The notes below the pieces were generated by a model. It worked only from the letters and a program-made list of their open reading frames with translations. It searched no databases and was not told the DNA's origin. A stretch of DNA of 64,000 nucleotides from positions 1-64,000 of the forward strand of contig JAFRLO010000040.1 of NCBI GenBank assembly GCA_017431165.1, written 5' to 3'. The position numbers and the translations under genes are program-made. Source of the DNA: Eggerthellaceae bacterium (lineage in GTDB: Bacteria; Actinomycetota; Coriobacteriia; Coriobacteriales; Eggerthellaceae). Below, one piece after another: positions 1-7,084 of the stretch (positions are counted from its first letter, which is position 1; each line of letters begins with the position of its first letter).

Positions 1-273
1 GGAAGTAACGGCCGGAATCAGGCTGTCGAAATCCATGTTGACGATTTCGAGCTTGAGACCGAGCTTGTCAGCAACCAACTTGGCAAGATCCATGTCGTAA
101 CCGACGATTTGGTCGCCCTCGATGTACTCGAATGGCTCATACTCGGGGTTGGTCAGCACGGTGAGCGTACCATCCTTGACGAGCTTCTTGGAGCTGGAGC
201 CGCATCCCACGAGCATCAGCGATAACGCTGCGATGCATGCGATGACAACGATTCCGATTTTCTTCATATTCAT
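1..273 (-). CDS. Amino-acid ABC transporter substrate-binding lipoprotein (N-terminal part, cut by window edge)
   Basis: The reading frame runs off the left edge, so only about 91 N-terminal residues are visible. It begins MNMKKIGIVV, has a hydrophobic signal segment and a lipobox ending in Cys (LMLVGCGSSS), then the sequence KDGTLTVLTNPEYEPFEY and a GYDMDLAKLVADKLG segment. These are typical of the SBP_bac_3 family, periplasmic-type binding proteins for polar amino acids in ABC importers. It would be tethered outside the membrane and hand its ligand to a permease/ATPase that lies outside the window. Start choice is between the ATG at 273 and a second ATG two codons later. The specific amino acid cannot be told. 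Confidence 0.9.
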   Translation of the reverse strand, partial: MNMKKIGIVVIACIAALSLMLVGCGSSSKKLVKDGTLTVLTNPEYEPFEYIEGDQIVGYDMDLAKLVADKLGLKLEIVNMDFDSLIPAVTS

Positions 274-488
274 AGCCTCCCTTTTCTGTGTTGGATAGCG
301 TTCTTTATCGTTTCACATTCGTCTTAAATCGCTATCCTTTCGTATTTTGGTAGCCTATCCGATTACGCATATAAAAGCAATGATTATTACTGTGATATAG
401 CCTGATAAGCGCGTGAAAACCAATATTTATGCAGTATTTTATGCAGTTTATGCATTTTACTTGACCAAATGCGTAGGCGCATAAAGAG
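274..488. other. Non-coding upstream region of the binding-protein gene with TTTATGCA repeats
   Basis: No convincing gene is seen. The region is AT-rich compared with its neighbours and should contain the promoter of the leftward lipoprotein gene. Three copies of TTTATGCA (426-433, 438-445, 447-454) lie close together; the first two extend to TTTATGCAGT at 12-bp spacing. Similar TTTATGCA words recur near 50.70 and 50.83 kb in another promoter region. They may be regulator sites, but this is inference. Confidence 0.4.
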
Positions 489-511
489 AAGCGCCCCGAT
501 TAGGGCGCTTC
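489..511 (-). terminator. Rho-independent terminator after the LCP gene
   Basis: GAAGCGCCC at 489-497 pairs with GGGCGCTTC at 503-511 around a 5-base loop. On the minus strand the hairpin is followed by TCTTTAT, which fits the 3' end of the leftward gene ending at 574. Confidence 0.7.
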
Positions 512-573
512 ATCATGTAGTCATTCTGATCACGTGAGCCTAAAAGGTGACCCGCACGACACATTCAGGAACG

Positions 574-1749
574 CTATTGCGACCCTGAACCGTTGTGCGC
601 TTCAACTGCCTCCTCGTCGACATAAGCGCTATGCGCAGCTCCATAGACTTCGGCAGTACCAGGATCGCCGCCTGAATCGACAATCGACATCATGTTCGCC
701 AAACCATAGGTATCGCAAATCACGTAGGAAACCTCATCGATCATGTCGGTCGTAGACGGGACCATCGCGGAATACATCTTCATCTCGCCCTCATCTTGGA
801 ATTGTTTAGCGAGACTGTAGATGTCTTTCACGGACATGTCGGTCGCAACGTATTTCGAGGCAGCCTGAATCACAGCAGGCAGCTCGCCAGGCGAGAGCGC
901 GAAAACGCGGGAGATAAGCGCCTTCACCAAAGTGCGCTGATTCATCGTGCGCGTGAAATCGCCATCGGGATACTTGCGAGAGCGCGCAAAGGTCAATGCT
1001 GCAACGCCATCGAGATGCTGTTCGCCAGCGGAAATGGTAACCGGTCCCGCTTCCCAGTCGTCGATATCGAATGGGACATTGACGTCAACGCCGCCAACCG
1101 CATCGACAAGATCCTCTAAGCCGGCAAAATCGATTTCTGCATAATGGGCAATCTGAACATTGCACAGCTTGGCAGCCTCTTCGATAACTTGGGCAGCTCC
1201 GCCGACGCTGTACGCCGCATTGAACTTGCACGTTCCGTAGCCGTAGATCGTGATCATGGTGTCACGCGGAATGGAGATGAGCGTAATCTGCTTATTCGGA
1301 GCATCAACGCGAACGAGGATGTTGGTATCGGAGCGCTCGCCCATGGACTCATCGCTCGCACGCTTGTCCGAACCGATGAGCATCATGTAGAACGGCTCAT
1401 CATAGCTGGTTGTAGCAACGAGCTTCTCCTTGATGGCAAGCTGCTCTTCTTCGGTTTTCCCACCTGACAGATTGTCATCGATCGTGCTTAAGAAGAAGTA
1501 GCCACCAACGCAGACACCGATGAGGGCAACGATGAGGAAGACGAGGACGCCGGTGAGCACCTTTCCACTCTTGCTCCCCTTCTTTTTCTTCTTCCCCTCA
1601 TTTGATGCAGCACCATCCGCATTCGGCTGAGAATAGCCATACGTTGCAGCACCTGACGAAGTAATCGTAGCCAGGGAACCCGACTGCGTCTGTTGATCGG
1701 TATCGTATTGCTCTGTCATATTGATCATTCCGTAGAATCGCTTTTTCAC
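574..1749 (-). CDS. LCP (LytR-CpsA-Psr) family cell-wall glycopolymer ligase
   Basis: Predicted to transfer undecaprenyl-linked glycopolymers to peptidoglycan at the outer membrane face, the known role of LCP proteins. The 391-aa product has a Lys-rich cytoplasmic stretch (about 53-63), one membrane segment (about 65-87) and an LCP domain (about 120-290). Family motifs seen are LIGSDKR, ERSDTNILV, ISIPRDT, the KFNAAYSVGG segment and FARSRKYPDGDFTRTMNQR, with the conserved Arg/Asp residues. The first start at 1749 is GTG; ATG codons eight and eleven codons in are alternatives, and none has a strong ribosome site. It stands alone, followed by the terminator at 489-511. Confidence 0.9.
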   Translation of the reverse strand: MKKRFYGMINMTEQYDTDQQTQSGSLATITSSGAATYGYSQPNADGAASNEGKKKKKGSKSGKVLTGVLVFLIVALIGVCVGGYFFLSTIDDNLSGGKTEEEQLAIKEKLVATTSYDEPFYMMLIGSDKRASDESMGERSDTNILVRVDAPNKQITLISIPRDTMITIYGYGTCKFNAAYSVGGAAQVIEEAAKLCNVQIAHYAEIDFAGLEDLVDAVGGVDVNVPFDIDDWEAGPVTISAGEQHLDGVAALTFARSRKYPDGDFTRTMNQRTLVKALISRVFALSPGELPAVIQAASKYVATDMSVKDIYSLAKQFQDEGEMKMYSAMVPSTTDMIDEVSYVICDTYGLANMMSIVDSGGDPGTAEVYGAAHSAYVDEEAVEAHNGSGSQ

Positions 1750-1862
1750 CCTCGAGCTGCCTATATTACCACGTCTGAGCCGATTTCATAGAAAACTCAA
1801 GCATGGCAGCAGTTAAGCGCGCAACAAAGCGTCGCTTTGGAGCACGAATTGTGGCGTAAATC

Positions 1863-3098
1863 CTAATAGCGTTCGTCGTAGACGCGCTTGGTTTTCTTCT
1901 CGCTACGCGGCAGGAAGCCCAGCTCAACGATCTTCACTAATGGCGTGAAGCCGATCTTGCTCTTCGCACGCGCTGCGAAATCCTTCGAGGCCTTCGCCCA
2001 GTCGACCGAACCAGAAGCCTCGATGTAGATGCGCATGCTGTCGCGACCGTCCAAATGCGAAATACGGATCTGGTACTCGCTCGACAACTCGGGGAACTCT
2101 TGGATGAGCTCTTCGATTTGCGCCGGGAACACATTGACGCCATGAATCTTCATCATGTCATCGGAACGGCCAGTCAAGGTATCGAGACGCGGATGCTCGT
2201 TATGGCCGCATGCGCATTCGCCAGGGATGATGCGCGAGAGGTCATGCGTGCGGAAGCGGATGAGCGGAGCTCCCTCCTTCTGTAATGTGGTCAACACGAT
2301 CTCGCCCCACTCGCCATCAGGCAGAACCTCTCCCGTGTTCGGATCGATGATCTCGACATACACGTAATCGCTCCAGATATGCATGCCATGACCGTATTGG
2401 CAGTTGATGCCGATGCCCGGGCCGTACACCTCGGTAAGACCATAGATGTCATAGAACTCGACGCCCAGTCCGTCTATGATGCGCTGGCGGATCTTCTCCC
2501 CTGAACGCTCTGAGCCCGTGACGAGCTTCTTCAGCTTCAGTTGATCTTTGATGCCGCGCTTCTCCACTTCCTCAGCAATCAGCAAAGCATAGCTTGCTGT
2601 TGCGGTGAACACCGTCGTCTGCATATCGATCATGAACTGCAATTGCTTTTCGGTATTGCCCGGACCCATGGGGATAGCCATCGCGCCTAAGCGCTCACAG
2701 CCAGCTTGGAAACCGATGCCAGCAGTCCACAGGCCATATCCCGGGGTTATCTGGATGCGGTCCTTGTCGGTTATGCCCGCATATTCGTAGCAGCGTGCGA
2801 ATTGGATTGCCCAATCCTCGACATCTTTTTTGGTATACGGGATGATGACCGGTGTTCCCGTCGTACCTGATGAGCTATGGATGCGCACAATCTTCTCTTC
2901 CGGCACAGCAGCCAATCCCAAAGGATACGCTTCGCGCAGATCGCCCTTGTCCGTGAAGGGCAGCTTCTCGAAATCCGCCTGCGTTACAACATCGCCTAAA
3001 TCGATGCTATCGAATTTCTTCGCATAGAACGGGCTGCGGTCCTTCAAGTCCTTGAACTGCTTTTTGATGAGATTAAATTGCGTATCGGTTAGCTGCAT
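1863..3098 (-). CDS. Phenylacetate-CoA ligase family protein
   Basis: AMP-forming acyl/aryl-CoA ligase of the PaaK family (about 411 aa against a usual 430-440). The phosphate-binding loop SSSGTTGTP lies near residues 76-84, followed by the adenylate-binding region DIYGLTEVYGPG and a C-terminal PaaK-type domain with TGRSDDMMKIHG and NVFPAQIEE. It lies downstream of iorA/iorB, separated by barnase and barstar. That suggests it works on aryl acids or aryl-CoA made from aromatic amino acids, either activating the acid or releasing CoA in the reverse sense. ATG at 3104 directly abuts a GAGAGG sequence, so the ATG at 3098, six bases from it, is the better start. Substrate is inferred only. Confidence 0.88.
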   Translation of the reverse strand: MQLTDTQFNLIKKQFKDLKDRSPFYAKKFDSIDLGDVVTQADFEKLPFTDKGDLREAYPLGLAAVPEEKIVRIHSSSGTTGTPVIIPYTKKDVEDWAIQFARCYEYAGITDKDRIQITPGYGLWTAGIGFQAGCERLGAMAIPMGPGNTEKQLQFMIDMQTTVFTATASYALLIAEEVEKRGIKDQLKLKKLVTGSERSGEKIRQRIIDGLGVEFYDIYGLTEVYGPGIGINCQYGHGMHIWSDYVYVEIIDPNTGEVLPDGEWGEIVLTTLQKEGAPLIRFRTHDLSRIIPGECACGHNEHPRLDTLTGRSDDMMKIHGVNVFPAQIEELIQEFPELSSEYQIRISHLDGRDSMRIYIEASGSVDWAKASKDFAARAKSKIGFTPLVKIVELGFLPRSEKKTKRVYDERY

Positions 3099-3135
3099 GG
3101 TCATCCTCTCTATTGCAATCTATTGAATCGTCATT

Positions 3136-3459
3136 CTAACAAACTATCATCACGCTAAGTGATGGATTGTAGCGAGCGCTGCGCATGAGGACGCGGCAGA
3201 TCTTCGTGAAATCATCCCAATCGATTTGGTCGGGATTCCCTTCCCTGTCCATCTCCTCGTTTCGCTCGGCTTGGTCGAAATCTTCCGCACAATCGCGGAC
3301 GACCGTGATGATCACCGGTTCGCTTATGTCGCCAAGGCAATCAGAGAGCGCCGCGTAATTCTTTCCGTAGTGCGCAGGAAACGAAAGCGCCTTTGCCAAA
3401 TAGGTATGGACCTCTTTTAAGCTGGCGAACTGGTCCTCGTTGAGAATGACTTCTTTCAT
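3136..3459 (-). CDS. Barstar-family ribonuclease inhibitor
   Basis: Short acidic protein of 107 aa resembling barstar, the cytoplasmic inhibitor that plugs the active site of barnase. The match is clearest at SFPAHYGKNYAALSDCLGDI, which parallels the barstar helix carrying the inhibitory Tyr and Asp. The Trp next to that Asp in classical barstar is Ser here. An extra acidic insertion (about 58-82) makes it longer than the 89-aa Bacillus protein. AAAGGAG lies five bases before the start. It follows the barnase gene by 32 bp, so the toxin and inhibitor are probably co-transcribed. Inhibitor function is inferred from family and neighbour. Confidence 0.85.
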   Translation of the reverse strand: MKEVILNEDQFASLKEVHTYLAKALSFPAHYGKNYAALSDCLGDISEPVIITVVRDCAEDFDQAERNEEMDREGNPDQIDWDDFTKICRVLMRSARYNPSLSVMIVC

Positions 3460-3491
3460 CGTGGCTCCTTTTATGTGGCCTAGGTTGCCCG

Positions 3492-4019
3492 TCAGTACAG
3501 CCGCTCGAACGTTTTGTAATGATCTCCCGTATAGTAGATCAAGCCGTCATTCGAATAGACAAGGCGTTTGGCGTTGCGGTAACCGCCTTCATAATCGATA
3601 TCCGCTTCGAACCATTTTCGACCAGGCGCATCGGGCATCATCCCATCATCGTTGGAAAAACCACCGCCACCGATGCTCATGCCGGGGAGCACGTCCCATA
3701 GATTGCCCTTATCTTGGACCCAGCCGGCTTTTCGCGCCTTGGTCTTCGTGATGTAGTTCGATGGTACATGGCCATATAGGTGTATATAGAGCGCTACCTC
3801 TTCCTTCGAGGTGTACTTGCCGTTTTCGGTCACCGTGACGGTGGTACTTGGCGTCTCGGGTTTCTGCGGTTGGGGCTGGACGATAGTGGGGTTATCCCCT
3901 CCGCCCCCTTGAGGTGCCTTTTTCGTGCAGCCCGCAAGCAAACCAGCACCTACAACAAGCGAAAGAACGCATACGAAAACGATCAGTTTCTTAACGATGT
4001 TCCCTGTTAGCTTACTCAT
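3492..4019 (-). CDS. Barnase-type ribonuclease carried as a surface lipoprotein
   Basis: Guanyl-type ribonuclease of the barnase family, 175 aa. Residues 1-31 form a lipoprotein signal (LVVGAGLLAG followed by Cys31), then a Pro/Gln/Thr linker (about 40-62) and the RNase domain (about 65-175). Barnase landmarks are present: PSNYITK, KGNLWDV, PGMSIGGGGFSN, EADIDY with catalytic Glu138, YRNAKR with Arg148 and Arg152, and GDHYKTF with catalytic His167. Classical barnase is freely secreted; the lipobox here predicts membrane anchoring on the outside. The next gene encodes the barstar-like inhibitor. It may serve RNA scavenging or contact-dependent antagonism. The gene pair sits inside an otherwise catabolic cluster. 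Confidence 0.92.
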   Translation of the reverse strand: MSKLTGNIVKKLIVFVCVLSLVVGAGLLAGCTKKAPQGGGGDNPTIVQPQPQKPETPSTTVTVTENGKYTSKEEVALYIHLYGHVPSNYITKTKARKAGWVQDKGNLWDVLPGMSIGGGGFSNDDGMMPDAPGRKWFEADIDYEGGYRNAKRLVYSNDGLIYYTGDHYKTFERLY

Positions 4020-4045
4020 GGCTTCCTCGAAACACTCTTTTTATG

Positions 4046-4633
4046 CTACGCGCCTGCGACGATATCGATCGCGCGTTGATTAAGCTCAATAAACCGCGGC
4101 TTCACGCAAATCTCGATGGCATGTCTCAAATCATCGAGATTCAAATCGATGATCTCTGCAAAAAGAGCGCTTGCCAGAAGAACCGTATTGAGTACTTTGC
4201 GGGATCCGACTGCTTCGGTGATGGCCGCATCGTCAACCACGATGAGGCGCTCACCCAATTTCGCACGCAATGATGCGATCACGTCACTGGCGCGATATGC
4301 CCCACCTGAAAGGGCCACGGTCACCGGCTGCACCGCGCTCGAAGCCGTTACCACGATGCCGTCTGGAGCAAGATACTCCAAAGCACGCGCCGCCTCCGCA
4401 GGCTCGAACGCGATGATGAGCTGGGCGGTTTTCTTCGCAATCAGAGACGAATGCACCTGTTCGCCTTCGTTTCCCATGCGAACGTGGCTCGTCACATTGC
4501 CGCCACGCTGCGCCATGCCAATGGTCTCAGCGGTACGAACCTGCCAGCCTTTGCTCTGGGCTGCTTGAGCAAGCACTTTCGCTGCTAGCACGGTGCCTTG
4601 TCCCCCGACTCCTGCTAGGAGGATGTTGATCAT
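4046..4633 (-). CDS. iorB: Indolepyruvate:ferredoxin oxidoreductase, beta (gamma-type) subunit
   Basis: Second subunit (195 aa) of the enzyme that oxidatively decarboxylates aryl pyruvates to aryl-acetyl-CoA with reduction of ferredoxin. The N-terminus MINILLAGVGGQGTVLAAK and the following TAETIGMAQRGGNV are the hallmark of the gamma/beta domain of 2-oxoacid:ferredoxin oxidoreductases. The ATG at 4633 overlaps the stop of iorA in an ATGA arrangement, which fixes the start and implies translational coupling. A longer upstream frame exists but would run through iorA coding sequence. Barnase follows 26 bp downstream. Confidence 0.93.
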   Translation of the reverse strand: MINILLAGVGGQGTVLAAKVLAQAAQSKGWQVRTAETIGMAQRGGNVTSHVRMGNEGEQVHSSLIAKKTAQLIIAFEPAEAARALEYLAPDGIVVTASSAVQPVTVALSGGAYRASDVIASLRAKLGERLIVVDDAAITEAVGSRKVLNTVLLASALFAEIIDLNLDDLRHAIEICVKPRFIELNQRAIDIVAGA

Positions 4634-6552
4634 CGCGCACCCCCTTCGCAAGCCGAAGCAGCGGGTATCTTGAGCGCACCGACTGCGCACAGTTGCACGC
4701 ACAATCCGCAGCCATTGCATAAGCTCGCATCCACGAACGCCTGCCCACGCGATCCGCTCTTTATGCCTTTCGCATCAGGATCGAACCCGATGCCCGGACA
4801 GCCGATTTGGGTGATGCAGCGCTTACAGCCTGTGCACAAATCCGTATCGACCGTAACCTGGGGTTTCGGCTTGATAAGTTGGACGCAAGGCGAGCGGAAC
4901 ACGACAGCGCTCGGGCCAGCGAAGCCTATCGCTTGCGTTACTGCCGCACATGCCTCGTCGATGTTAAGCGGATCCGCCTCCACCACGCATTCGAAGCCGA
5001 TGGCGCGTAAGAGCCCCGCGATGTCTATACCCTGATGGTTGGCTCCCATAAGCGTCACTCCGGTTCCCGGATGCGGCTGGGAGCCCGTCATGGCCGTAGT
5101 CGCGTTGTCGAGAACGACCACGGTGATGTCATGTTGGTTATACACGGCGTTGACCACACCGGTAAGGCCGCTTGCGAAGAAGGTCGAATCCCCTACGAAG
5201 GCGATGTTCTTCTTGTCGGGTTGCGTTACCGCAAAACCCTGCGCCATCGTGATGCCCGCACCCATGCACAGGCAGGTATCGATGGCATCAAGCGGCATCG
5301 CATTGCCTAAGGTATAGCAACCGATATCGCCACAGAGAATCGCCGGAGTCTTGCCAAGCGCTTTTTTCACGGCATAGAAGCTGCCACGATGCGGACATCC
5401 TGCACACAAAACGGGAGGACGTACCGGTAAAGGCTCATCGAATGTAAGCGGCGAGGCTTCATCGGAAAACGAAAGGCCAAGGAAGGACTGAATCCGGGCG
5501 AAGGCATCGTCGACGGAGTTCTCGCCCCGTGCGAGCGCATCCCCTGAAAGCTTGCCGCATATTTCAAGCGGCAAGTGCTCTCGACCAGCAAGTGCCGCGA
5601 GCTCGTCTTCTATGACATAATCGAGCTCTTCAAGCACTAAAACCTTCTCGAGCGGTTTAACGAATGATGAAACGCGTTTTTGCGGGAACGGATATGGCGT
5701 TCCCACCTGCAAAAACGATATTGATGGAAGGGAAATGCCCTGTCTTTTTGCTGAAGCCTCGAGCATGCTTAATGCCTCACGGGCATACGCCGCGGAGACC
5801 CCTCCTGCGATGATGCCGACCTTGGCGTCGTCACTGGCAATGGCTTCAGTCGGATTGAAGCCTATATACGGCTCTTCTGCTCCAAACGTATCGGCAATGC
5901 GCACAAGCCGCTCGTTGATCTCGGCATGAGCCTGATACGAGCGCCCTGGAAAGATCACCCAACGAGCATCGCGCTCGAAACCTTCCTCGGGAATCGCACG
6001 GGCAATCGTCTGGTCAGGGATGTCGAAGAAAGCCGAAGCATGACAGACGCGCGTGGTGGGGCGCACGATAACGGGAGTCTTATAACGCTCGGATAACTCG
6101 AATGCTGCCTGCATCATGGCAAAGCCCTGTTCAGGCGTTGCCGGGTCGAGAACCGGAACTTTAGCGAATGCCGCAAAGCGGCGCGTATCCTGCTCGGTTT
6201 GCGACGAAATCGGGCCTGGGTCATCAGCGACGAACAGCACGCAGCCGCCCTTCACGCCGATGTAGTTGAGGCACTGAAGCGGATCGGAAGCGACGTTAAG
6301 CCCCATCTGCTTGCACGTGAATAGCACGCGCGCTCCGCTATACGCCGCGCCGGCAACCAATTCGAGGGCAGCCTTCTCGTTGGCAGACCATTCGACATGC
6401 ACGCCCTGGGCAACGCCTGAGGCGCGCAGCTTCGCAATGGTCTCGATTACTTCAGAGGAAGGCGTCCCGGGATATCCCGCTGCCACGTTCACCCCAGCCT
6501 GCAAGGCCGCATACGCGAACGCCTCGTTTCCCATCAGCAGTTTCTTCGGCAT
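4630..6552 (-). CDS. iorA: Indolepyruvate:ferredoxin oxidoreductase, alpha subunit
   Basis: Catalytic subunit (640 aa) of the oxygen-sensitive, thiamine-diphosphate enzyme acting on indolepyruvate and related aryl pyruvates from aromatic amino acid transamination. An N-terminal pyrimidine-binding domain starts MGNEAFAYAALQAGV with GYPGTPSSE. A thiamine-pyrophosphate domain in the second half shows CAGCPHRG, GDIGCYTLG and GDSTFFASGLTGVVNA. A C-terminal two-cluster ferredoxin segment carries CTGCKRCITQIGC and CNGCGLCVQLC. Length matches the family. It overlaps iorB and lies 35 bp after purE. With the aryl-CoA ligase nearby it suggests fermentation of Trp, Phe or Tyr. Confidence 0.96.
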   Translation of the reverse strand: MPKKLLMGNEAFAYAALQAGVNVAAGYPGTPSSEVIETIAKLRASGVAQGVHVEWSANEKAALELVAGAAYSGARVLFTCKQMGLNVASDPLQCLNYIGVKGGCVLFVADDPGPISSQTEQDTRRFAAFAKVPVLDPATPEQGFAMMQAAFELSERYKTPVIVRPTTRVCHASAFFDIPDQTIARAIPEEGFERDARWVIFPGRSYQAHAEINERLVRIADTFGAEEPYIGFNPTEAIASDDAKVGIIAGGVSAAYAREALSMLEASAKRQGISLPSISFLQVGTPYPFPQKRVSSFVKPLEKVLVLEELDYVIEDELAALAGREHLPLEICGKLSGDALARGENSVDDAFARIQSFLGLSFSDEASPLTFDEPLPVRPPVLCAGCPHRGSFYAVKKALGKTPAILCGDIGCYTLGNAMPLDAIDTCLCMGAGITMAQGFAVTQPDKKNIAFVGDSTFFASGLTGVVNAVYNQHDITVVVLDNATTAMTGSQPHPGTGVTLMGANHQGIDIAGLLRAIGFECVVEADPLNIDEACAAVTQAIGFAGPSAVVFRSPCVQLIKPKPQVTVDTDLCTGCKRCITQIGCPGIGFDPDAKGIKSGSRGQAFVDASLCNGCGLCVQLCAVGALKIPAASACEGGAR

Positions 6553-6587
6553 GGCGATCCTTCGTTCTTTGTGGCGCTCACGCGCGA

Positions 6588-7055
6588 TTAGCGAGCCATC
6601 TGCTCCTTGAAATCGACAATCGTGCGATACATCTCCACGTCGCCGGTTCCGAGCATTTGCACCGCTAAGATGGCAGCGTTCTTAGCTCCGTTGATGGCAA
6701 CACACGCAACGGGCACTCCGCTCGGCATCTGAACCATCGAAAGCAGCGAGTCCAACCCGCCCAAATCGCTCGTCTTCATCGGAACGCAAATGACTGGATT
6801 TGCTGTATATGCCGCAACCACGCCACCCAAATGGGCAGCTTTGCCTGCTGCAGCGATGATGACGCGGATGCCGCGATCGTATGCGCTTTGCGCCCACTCG
6901 TGTACTTCGGCGGGCTTGCGATGCGCGCTCGCGACCTTCACCTCATAGGGCACGCCGAAAGCATCGAGTTGCGCCATGCACGGCTCCATCGCTGGCATAT
7001 CTGATTCGGATCCCATGATGATTCCGACAATCGGCGTTCCATTTTGATCAGCCAT
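6588..7055 (-). CDS. purE: 5-(carboxyamino)imidazole ribonucleotide mutase, PurE class I
   Basis: Converts N5-CAIR to CAIR in purine synthesis. The 155-aa product has the family signatures GSESDMP near the N-terminus, VASAHRKP, and GKAAHLGGVVAAYT with the catalytic Ser/His positions. Size matches stand-alone PurE. It sits between the AAA-methyltransferase gene (30 bp upstream) and iorA (35 bp downstream) on the same strand, so it is likely part of one long transcript, although it has no functional link to its neighbours. purK is not seen in the window. Confidence 0.97.
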   Translation of the reverse strand: MADQNGTPIVGIIMGSESDMPAMEPCMAQLDAFGVPYEVKVASAHRKPAEVHEWAQSAYDRGIRVIIAAAGKAAHLGGVVAAYTANPVICVPMKTSDLGGLDSLLSMVQMPSGVPVACVAINGAKNAAILAVQMLGTGDVEMYRTIVDFKEQMAR

Positions 7056-7084
7056 GTGTTCCCACCTTCCGTATATAAGCTCGC

